DNA of 64,000 nucleotides from a virus, in IMG/VR virus record IMGVR_UViG_3300050121_000032, positions 1 to 64,000 of that record. One strand, 5' to 3'. A program made the position numbers and the translations under genes. The notes under the pieces are model-generated. The model had not been told where the DNA came from. It did not search any database and worked only from the letters and a program-made list of their open reading frames with translations. How positions within the stretch are numbered: the stretch's first letter is position 1; every line of letters starts with the position of its first letter. This document shows, in pieces, positions 58,415 through 64,000 of the stretch.

Positions 58415-58636
58415 ATGGCTGGCTTCCTCAAGAAGAACGAGAAGAGCGCCGACTTCGCCAAGGGCGGCAACACCCACATGTTCGGCGAACAGGCCGCGGC
58501 CGAGATGCCCTCGGGCACCACGGACAAGGGCGACAAGGGCGGTCCGGGCGAGAAGTTCGCCAAGGGCGGCTCCGGGAAGATGTTCGGCTATGCCGGCTCC
58601 GTCTCCGCCACCGCCGGCCAGACCGGCGCGCGCTGA
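58415..58636 (+). CDS. small protein with FAKGG and MFG motifs
   Basis: 73 aa; AAGGAG. Repeated FAKGG..(H/K)MFG units (NTHMFGEQ, SGKMFGYAG), seen in small proteins near coat genes of several phages. Probably a minor capsid or assembly factor. Confidence 0.65.
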   Translation: MAGFLKKNEKSADFAKGGNTHMFGEQAAAEMPSGTTDKGDKGGPGEKFAKGGSGKMFGYAGSVSATAGQTGAR

Positions 58637-58637
58637 C

Positions 58638-58856
58638 ATGCAGCGCCAGAGCATCAAGCCCATGGGTACCGGTGCCCCGAAGACCGTACCCACTCCGGGC
58701 GCGGTCTCCTCGGTCGGTCCCTCGGGCGCGGCTCCCAAGCCCCGGATGAAGAACACCCGGGACTACGGCAAGCAGGCTCCGGCGGCGCAGCCGCTGGCAC
58801 CCTCCCCGAACCCGTTCGGTCCGACCGAAGGTGGCTCGCGGATCGGAGGAATTTGA
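58638..58856 (+). CDS. small Pro-rich protein, unknown
   Basis: 72 aa, disordered Pro/Ser/Gly composition. ATG two bases after the previous stop. Probably a minor virion or assembly protein. Confidence 0.55.
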   Translation: MQRQSIKPMGTGAPKTVPTPGAVSSVGPSGAAPKPRMKNTRDYGKQAPAAQPLAPSPNPFGPTEGGSRIGGI

Positions 58857-58857
58857 G

Positions 58858-59076
58858 ATGTTCAAGAAGCACATGACGCCGATCGGCATCCACAAGAAGG
58901 GCACGCTGGACAACACCCCGGATAAGGGCTCGTCCCAGCGCGACCTCCCCGCAGCGGCCACCGGCGGCGGCCCGTCCAGTTTTCAATCCTACGGCAAGGC
59001 AACCCCAATGGCCCAGCCGGCACCCGCCCCTGACGGGCTCGGGTCCGGAAGCTGGCCCGGAAACGCAATCGCTTGA
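58858..59076 (+). CDS. small protein, unknown, capsid-region
   Basis: 72 aa; GGAGGAA site. Basic start (FKKHMTPIGIHKKG), disordered. Overlaps the next TTG start. Confidence 0.55.
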   Translation: MFKKHMTPIGIHKKGTLDNTPDKGSSQRDLPAAATGGGPSSFQSYGKATPMAQPAPAPDGLGSGSWPGNAIA

Positions 59077-59327
59077 CAGCCCCAATTCACCTCATAACGG
59101 CCCACTACCTGCAGTCCCTCCGCGTTGCGGCGCCCAAGGAATACGAGGCGTTCGTCGAGGCGTTTGACGCATGGGCGACCGAAGTTACCGTGGCGGTAAC
59201 CACCGCCCCGCAGGATCAGGTCCTGCAGCAGCAGGGCCGCGCGCAGGCCTACCTGCACCTGCTCAAGATGTTCCGAGACCCAACCAACCATCTCCAACAG
59301 CAGCAGTCCAACCCGCCCTCGGCCTGA
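59073..59327 (+). CDS. small helical protein before the scaffold
   Basis: 84 aa from TTG overlapping the previous stop (TTGA). Helical, with the dyad at 59185 read as V-T-V-A-V-T. Possibly a scaffold or capsid accessory. Confidence 0.55.
   Translation: MTAPIHLITAHYLQSLRVAAPKEYEAFVEAFDAWATEVTVAVTTAPQDQVLQQQGRAQAYLHLLKMFRDPTNHLQQQQSNPPSA
59185..59199. promoter_or_regulatory. dispersed dyad, spacer TGG, intragenic
   Basis: Perfect arms in the gene before the scaffold. Confidence 0.85.
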
Positions 59328-59357
59328 TGAAGCCCGAGCGCAAAAGGAGCTACCTCT

Positions 59358-60461
59358 ATGGCCGTCAATGAAGGCTTGAAGCCAGTCGACCCCACCGCCG
59401 CCGTCCCCACCGATCCGAATGTCAAGGTACCCGATCACGTCCGCCGCGCCGCCGAAGAGGCGGAGGCGATCTACAAGCGGGCTTACCCGACTGAGGTGCC
59501 TGCCGAAGTTAAGCCCGAGCCGGCCGCCCCTGCCCCGGTAGCGCAGGAGCAACCGGCCCCCGCCGCGGAAGCACAGCCTGAACAGGTCCCGCAGCAGGCC
59601 CAGCCCGAGCACACGCCGCTCAAGCCGGGCGAAGAGAATATCAGCGCCGAGGAATGGCGCCATCGCTTTCTCTCGATGCAGGGCCGCTATAACTCCGCGG
59701 CCAAGCAGATCGGCTCCATGGAGCAGCAGATGCAGGAGCTGGGTCAGGAGCTGGTCCGCACCCAGAACATGATCGCTCACGCACAGGCCCAGCCCCAGCA
59801 GCAGGCGGCCCCGCAGCGTCCCGCTCACGGAAACTTGATCACGGACGAGGACCGCCAGAACTATGGCGACGACCTGATCGACCTCGCTCGCCGCGCCGCG
59901 ATGGACAGCGTGCAGCCGCAGTTGTCGCATCTCGAAGAAGAGAACAAGCGCCTGACAAATCAAGTGCGTAACACAGCCAAGCGCGAGCTGTTCATCACCT
60001 TGGACGGCAAGCTCCCGAACTGGCGCGCGATCAACAACTCGATCCAGTTCAAATCGTGGCTGCGTTTACCAAATCTTTATACTGGTCGTATTAGAGGTCA
60101 GATGCTTCAGGATGGCGTCGCCGGCGCTAACGCCCCGGTAGTCATCCAGTTGTTCAAAGACTTCCTCGCGGAAGCAAACGCCACGGGCCAGATGGTTCCG
60201 GCACCGCAGATAGAGCAGACCGCCCCCCTCGCGTCTCCTCGTGCCCCTGCAGTCGCTCTGGAAACACTCGCAGCTCCCGGCAGGGCCAGACCGCCGTCAG
60301 GTGACAGCCAGACGTCCGTCGACAAGCCGATCTACACACGCGCCCAAATCTCCAAGTTCTATGAGGACAGCCGCAAAGGGCTCTACGCCGGCCGACAGGC
60401 CGACTACGACGCGATGCAGGCCGATCTCACAGCAGCCCAGAGGGAAGGACGCATTCGGTAA
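59358..60461 (+). CDS. capsid scaffolding protein
   Basis: 367 aa; AAAGGAG. Disordered Pro/Ala/Glu N-terminus, coiled coil around residues 115-150 (QIGSMEQQMQELGQELV) and a mixed C-terminal half with a basic helix. It precedes the coat gene, as scaffold genes do. It would guide capsid assembly and then leave or be degraded. Confidence 0.75.
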   Translation: MAVNEGLKPVDPTAAVPTDPNVKVPDHVRRAAEEAEAIYKRAYPTEVPAEVKPEPAAPAPVAQEQPAPAAEAQPEQVPQQAQPEHTPLKPGEENISAEEWRHRFLSMQGRYNSAAKQIGSMEQQMQELGQELVRTQNMIAHAQAQPQQQAAPQRPAHGNLITDEDRQNYGDDLIDLARRAAMDSVQPQLSHLEEENKRLTNQVRNTAKRELFITLDGKLPNWRAINNSIQFKSWLRLPNLYTGRIRGQMLQDGVAGANAPVVIQLFKDFLAEANATGQMVPAPQIEQTAPLASPRAPAVALETLAAPGRARPPSGDSQTSVDKPIYTRAQISKFYEDSRKGLYAGRQADYDAMQADLTAAQREGRIR

Positions 60462-60465
60462 ACCC

Positions 60466-60515
60466 GGGGGCTTCTGTGTCACACATGTGCCAAGCCCCCT
60501 AGCATAAGGGGGCTT
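60466..60515 (+). promoter_or_regulatory. alternative hairpins before the coat gene
   Basis: GGGGGCTT (60466-60473) and AGGGGGCTT (60507-60515) can each pair with the same AAGCCCCCT (60492-60500). The second stem is perfect over nine pairs with a short U tail and ends six bases before the coat ATG, covering part of its ribosome site. Looks like a terminator or attenuator. Confidence 0.55.
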
Positions 60516-60520
60516 TGGCT

Positions 60521-61531
60521 ATGGCCATTCCCAGTTCAGGCTTTCCCGGCGCAACGTCCGGTTCAACTCCGGCGATCTACCCCACCGGTAGCTCGGGCAA
60601 CTCCCTGCAGTCGACCGGTTTCATTCCCGAAATCTGGTCGGGCAAGCTCGTCGAGAAGTTCTACGCCTCGACCGTCCTCGCCGCGATCTCGAACACCGAC
60701 TACGAAGGCGAGATCAAGAACAAGGGCGACCGCGTCAAAATCCGCACGAAGCCGACGATCACGATCCACAACTACCAGTCCGACGGTCTGCTCGGTCTGG
60801 ACCGCCCGACCGGCGGCACCGTGGAGCTGTACATCGGCAACGGCAAATACTTCTCGCTGATCCTCGACGACGTGATGGAAATTCAGAGCGATCTGAACGT
60901 CCTCTCCATGTGGTCGGACGATGCGGCGCAGCAGCTGAAGATCACCGTGGACAGCGATGTCCTCGACGGCATCGTCGGCCAGATGGTGGCGGCCAACCGC
61001 GGCACGTCCGCCGGCGTCATCACCGGCAACATCAACCTCGGCGTCAAGGGTACCCCGCTCTCGGTGGTCTCCAAGAACCCGGGCGTGGGTGACATCGAAC
61101 TGCTCGACGTCCTGATGCGTATGGGTCAGGTGCTCGACGAGCAGAACATTCCGGAGGTCGGCCGTTGGGTCGTCATGCCGGCGTGGGCGGGCCGCATGAT
61201 CAAGCAGTCCGAACTGCGTCAGGCGTACCTCTCGGGCGACAGCGTCTCGATGCTGCGGAACGGCCGGCTGGGCATGGTTGATCGGTTCACGATCTACATC
61301 TCCAACCTCCTGCCGAACAACAGCACCGACAGCACGAACTTCAACGCCGGTGAATGGCCGATCTTCGCGGGCCACGCGCACGGTCTGACGTTCGCCTCGC
61401 AGATCAGCAAGGTGGAAACGTTGCGTTCCGAGCTTACATTTGGCCAAATCCTGCGCGGCCTGCAGGTCTACGGCTATCAGGTCGTGGACGGGAAGGCCTT
61501 GGTCCAGGCCCAGGTGACCCCGAACTCCTGA
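60521..61531 (+). CDS. major capsid protein
   Basis: 336 aa from the ATG at 60521; the TTG at 60515 is rejected. FIPEIWSGKLVEKFYASTVLAAISNTDYEGEI is the conserved opening of P22/T7-type coats, followed by GDRVKIRTKP and a C-terminal VETLRSELTFGQILRGLQVYGYQV. It builds the icosahedral shell. Flanked by hairpins on both sides, consistent with separate high-level expression. Confidence 0.92.
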   Translation: MAIPSSGFPGATSGSTPAIYPTGSSGNSLQSTGFIPEIWSGKLVEKFYASTVLAAISNTDYEGEIKNKGDRVKIRTKPTITIHNYQSDGLLGLDRPTGGTVELYIGNGKYFSLILDDVMEIQSDLNVLSMWSDDAAQQLKITVDSDVLDGIVGQMVAANRGTSAGVITGNINLGVKGTPLSVVSKNPGVGDIELLDVLMRMGQVLDEQNIPEVGRWVVMPAWAGRMIKQSELRQAYLSGDSVSMLRNGRLGMVDRFTIYISNLLPNNSTDSTNFNAGEWPIFAGHAHGLTFASQISKVETLRSELTFGQILRGLQVYGYQVVDGKALVQAQVTPNS

Positions 61532-61557
61532 TCCGGGGCTATCTAAACCAAAGATTA

Positions 61558-61592
61558 AGAGCCCCGGGGGTAATGCTCCGGGGCTCTCTTTG
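61558..61592 (+). terminator. intrinsic terminator after the coat gene
   Basis: Perfect 10-bp stem AGAGCCCCGG with complement, 10-base loop, then CTTT. It lies 26 bases after the coat stop and before the connector gene. Confidence 0.7.
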
Positions 61593-61605
61593 TGTGGGTG
61601 GCCGC

Positions 61606-62004
61606 ATGTCCTCAGCGCTCGAAACGATCACAGACTACATCAACGACGCGCGCACCCTGCTGCAGGACACGCTCGCGCCGTATCGCTACGACGACCCCAG
61701 TCTGGTTACCGCGATGAACGTGACGCTGCTGGAGGGCCGCCGTATCCGCCCCGACCTGTTCATCTACCGGCGCTGCAAGCCCGGCGAGAGCCTCGTGCAG
61801 AGCTTCCAAGCCAACGATGGCACCAAGCTGGATATGGAAGAGCAGTTCCGGCTCGCCTTCCTCCACGGCATGTGTGCGCACGCGCTGGAGCGGGATCAGG
61901 AAGACCTTCAGGATCAGCGCGCCACCATGTTCTTCAACATCTTTAACGAGCTGCTGCTCGGCGTCCGAGTGGCCGGTGTTCGTTCGCCTCCGGTGCCGAC
62001 ATGA
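61606..62004 (+). CDS. head-tail connector-like protein
   Basis: 132 aa from the ATG at 61606. Helical, with RRIRPDLFIYRRCK and a GMCAHALERDQEDLQDQRA segment, as in short-tail adaptor proteins. Position between coat and the next connector supports this. It overlaps the next start. Confidence 0.65.
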   Translation: MSSALETITDYINDARTLLQDTLAPYRYDDPSLVTAMNVTLLEGRRIRPDLFIYRRCKPGESLVQSFQANDGTKLDMEEQFRLAFLHGMCAHALERDQEDLQDQRATMFFNIFNELLLGVRVAGVRSPPVPT

Positions 62005-62681
62005 TCGCAAAGCATGACCTCGATCAGCTGCTGAACCAAGCCCGCGTGTACTGCGTCGGCGCGTCTGACGCCGGCCTGAAGGCGGAGCTGTACGACGTGC
62101 TCACGGAGTTCTGCCGCGACAGCGGCGTGTGGACGCAGGACATTGTGGTGGCCTACCAGCCCAACGTGCAGACCTATCCGCTGTTCGTGCCGTCGGGACA
62201 GATTTACGATCTCGTCGGGGTCAGTGATTGGGGCACCACCGTGCCCACTCCCACGACGTCGACCCCGGCTAACGCTTCGTTCGTCCCGGCGTTGATGCCC
62301 GACTTCGACACGCTGGTGGTGAAGAACAAGCCGCAGCTCGCAGGCTACTTCGTCGTCACCGTGCGCACCAACGTGGTGCTGCCGACCGACCGCAACATGG
62401 TCACCGACGCGCCTGACTGGATGCTGCCGCGCTATCATCTCGGCATTCTCGATGGGCTGATCGCGAAGATGATGTCGCAGCCCAGCAAGAGCTACTCCAA
62501 CACGGAGCGCGGGGTCTACCACCTCAAGCGTTTCCGTGACGCCATCGCGCAGGCTCGCGTGCAGAAGCTGCGCGCCAACACACTGGGGGGCACCGCGTGG
62601 CGCTTCCCGCAGAACTATCGCTCCGTCAGCCAACAGAGCGGCGTGCCGGCGATCGGCAGCGCCAATGAGAGGAGCTTCTGA
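62001..62681 (+). CDS. tail tubular A-like connector protein
   Basis: 226 aa, ATGA overlap. HDLDQLLNQARVYC start, then FCRDSGVWTQDI and MLPRYHLGILDGLIAKMM patterns resemble gp11/tail tubular A-type proteins that join portal to tail. A beta region (about 60-110) is followed by a helical end. Probably binds the portal ring. Confidence 0.65.
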   Translation: MIAKHDLDQLLNQARVYCVGASDAGLKAELYDVLTEFCRDSGVWTQDIVVAYQPNVQTYPLFVPSGQIYDLVGVSDWGTTVPTPTTSTPANASFVPALMPDFDTLVVKNKPQLAGYFVVTVRTNVVLPTDRNMVTDAPDWMLPRYHLGILDGLIAKMMSQPSKSYSNTERGVYHLKRFRDAIAQARVQKLRANTLGGTAWRFPQNYRSVSQQSGVPAIGSANERSF

Positions 62682-63055
62682 TGTGGGGCCCGTCAACAGC
62701 ATCTGAAGTCGACATCGTCGCCGCGAACACCGTGACGTGTCAGGAGGCGTTCCAGTTCGGGCTCTCGACCGACACATGGAATTTCACTGGCCAGAATTTC
62801 AAGATGGAGATCAAGGCCGATCGAGCGGACAGCGCCGCGATCGTCGCCTTCACCAGCGGCGCCGGCAGCATCGTTGTCGACGACGTGACCAATCGTATCC
62901 TGCACCTCAACGTTCCGGAGGCTACCTTCACTGCGTCCCTGCCGCCCGGTGAATACGTCTACGACCTCGTCATGTACGACGCCTCCTCGCCGCCGATCCG
63001 CACGATGCTGATGTACGGCAAGTTCTGTGTCACCCAAGGCGTCACGGAGAGCTAA
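62681..63055 (+). CDS. small beta-rich virion protein
   Basis: 124 aa, coupled by TGATG. Beta-rich, ending [12 protein letters not shown], a sandwich-like fold common in fibre-base proteins. It precedes the third collagen-like gene. Confidence 0.6.
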   Translation: MWGPSTASEVDIVAANTVTCQEAFQFGLSTDTWNFTGQNFKMEIKADRADSAAIVAFTSGAGSIVVDDVTNRILHLNVPEATFTASLPPGEYVYDLVMYDASSPPIRTMLMYGKFCVTQGVTES

Positions 63056-63056
63056 C

Positions 63057-63968
63057 ATGGTAACCATCGTCTCCCCCGCTCCAATCTACGCGCGCCCCGT
63101 CGTGGTCGTTGTTGGGCCTACCGGCCCCGCCGGCGGCGCCACTGGCGGTGCTGGTTCAACCGGCCCGACCGGTGCCGCGGCCGCAACCGGCCCGACTGGA
63201 TCAACGGGCCCGACCGGGCTCGGCGCGACCGGCGCGACCGGCGTTACCGGACCGCGTGGTCTGACTGGCTACACCGGTCCTCCGGGAAACTCGTTCACCG
63301 GCCCGACTGGTCTTGCCGCTACGGGTGTGACCGGTTCGACTGGCCCCCAAGGCGTGACCGGAGCCACGGGCAACACGGGCCCTCAAGGCGTGACTGGCCC
63401 GACCGGCAACACCGGTCCGACGGGCGTCCCCGGCTCGGCAACGAACACCGGCGCCACTGGCCCCACGGGCTTCAATGGCACCACTGGCGGCACCGGACCG
63501 ACCGGTCCGACCGGTCCGACCGGTGTCACCGGCGCTGCCGGTACGGCAACGAACACCGGCTCGACCGGGCCCACCGGCGCCACGGGGCCGTCGCAGATTT
63601 GCGATCTCGCCTTCGTCATCGACGGCGGCGGGTCAGTGCTGACCACCGGCGTGAAGGGATACATCACCGTCGACTTCGCCGGCACGATCCAGCAGAGCAC
63701 CCTGCTTGCCGATCAGTCGGGCTCGATCGTGATTGACATCTGGAAGTGTACCTACGCGCAGTTCGACGCGGGCGCCACGCACCCGGTTGCGGCCGACAAG
63801 ATCACTGCATCGGCCCCGCCGACGATCTCGACCGCGACCAAGGCACAGGACAGCACGCTCACCGGCTGGACGAAGACCTTCTCTGCCGGCGACATCTTCG
63901 CCTTCAGCATCACCAGTGTGACGACCATCCAGCGCGCCACCATCGCCCTTAAAGCGCTGAGGTCGTAA
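63057..63968 (+). CDS. collagen-like virion protein 3
   Basis: 303 aa; ATG with GGAGA. A short head ([17 protein letters not shown]), about 55 G-x-y triplets (residues 19-178) rich in GPTG and GATG, and a C-terminal beta domain (about 183-303; [18 protein letters not shown]) shared with phage fibre heads. Likely a collagen-stalked fibre with a C-terminal binding knob. Separate from the first two collagen genes but of the same Thr-rich type. Confidence 0.85.
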   Translation: MVTIVSPAPIYARPVVVVVGPTGPAGGATGGAGSTGPTGAAAATGPTGSTGPTGLGATGATGVTGPRGLTGYTGPPGNSFTGPTGLAATGVTGSTGPQGVTGATGNTGPQGVTGPTGNTGPTGVPGSATNTGATGPTGFNGTTGGTGPTGPTGPTGVTGAAGTATNTGSTGPTGATGPSQICDLAFVIDGGGSVLTTGVKGYITVDFAGTIQQSTLLADQSGSIVIDIWKCTYAQFDAGATHPVAADKITASAPPTISTATKAQDSTLTGWTKTFSAGDIFAFSITSVTTIQRATIALKALRS

Positions 63969-64000
63969 TGGGTACAATCTTCAACCCAGCTGACATCAAT
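63968..64000 (+). CDS. start of a fibre-region gene, 3'-truncated
   Basis: ATG overlaps the collagen gene's stop region (TAATG). Only [11 protein letters not shown] is visible before the window ends. It probably belongs to the tail-fibre gene. Confidence 0.5.
   Translation, partial: MGTIFNPADIN

Noticed and set aside
1721-59199. Dispersed dyads as intrinsic terminators
   Set aside because: The 6-bp stem is short, U-runs do not follow on the transcribed strand, and many copies lie inside genes.
63968-64000. Direct join of the window end to the window start as one gene
   Set aside because: The frames do not match (the end is in phase with base 1, the fibre frame begins at base 3), so bases are missing between the ends or they are not adjacent.
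1-64000. tRNA genes
   Set aside because: I looked for T-arm consensus (GGTTCGAATCC-like) with acceptor pairing and found none that folds; a tRNAscan run would settle it.

Overview
The window is most of the genome of a GC-rich, double-stranded DNA tailed phage, probably a podovirus. It has a large portal (772 aa), a P22/T7-like coat protein, two short head-tail connectors, a P22 gp10-like beta-propeller tail protein, a run of large ejection or polyvalent proteins, and no recognisable tape measure or tail tube. Alphaproteobacterial codon style and GC content suggest a Gram-negative, GC-rich host, but the host cannot be named from sequence. No integrase, excisionase, tRNA or CRISPR was seen, so a lytic lifestyle is likely.

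Layout. A divergent control region (about 42.23-43.32 kb) separates two opposite transcription arms. It is noncoding, AT-richer, and full of GGACATTT iteron-like repeats, a 24-bp direct repeat and hairpins, and is the best candidate replication origin and early promoter region. The leftward arm (minus strand, 42.2 down to 18.55 kb) starts with small unknown proteins, then a MoxR-type AAA ATPase with a VWA/metallopeptidase partner, DNA polymerase A, nucleotide-pool enzymes (DUF4406, dATP/dGTP diphosphohydrolase-like, MazG), nucleases (Cas4-like, VRR-NUC, DnaQ-like), an SNF2-like helicase and a primase-helicase. The rightward arm (plus strand) runs from 43.3 kb with small early genes and an OmpR-type winged-helix regulator. 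It continues through terminase small-like and large subunits, portal, three collagen-like proteins with an adjacent glycosyltransferase and methyltransferase block, scaffold, coat and connectors to the window end. It resumes at the window start with tail fibre, lysis cassette, tail protein and ejection proteins, and converges with the left arm at 18.55 kb. The two arms would nearly close a circle, so the full genome is probably only a little longer than the window.

Two systems stand out. First, a 15-bp dyad, TTACCG-YNR-CGGTAA, occurs 21 times with both 6-bp arms perfect (plus five near matches) across both arms, usually 7-85 bases upstream of leftward start codons or inside genes in a frame that tolerates it. 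None lies in the divergent control region. This looks like a genome-wide binding site or RNA hairpin for an unknown phage regulator. Second, GPT-rich collagen-like proteins sit directly beside a glycosyltransferase fused to TPR-like and propeller-like segments, a second HtrL/YibB-like transferase and a methyltransferase. This resembles the logic of glycosylated collagen-like bacterial exosporium fibres.

Genes are tightly packed with many ATGA, GTGA or TAATG overlaps, and leftward genes often carry a GAGGAG-type ribosome site. Endonuclease VII-type HNH genes have been inserted three times (4.1, 21.9 and 57.4 kb), with an AP2/HNH-like gene at 26.9 kb and an apparent N-terminal remnant at 47.7 kb.
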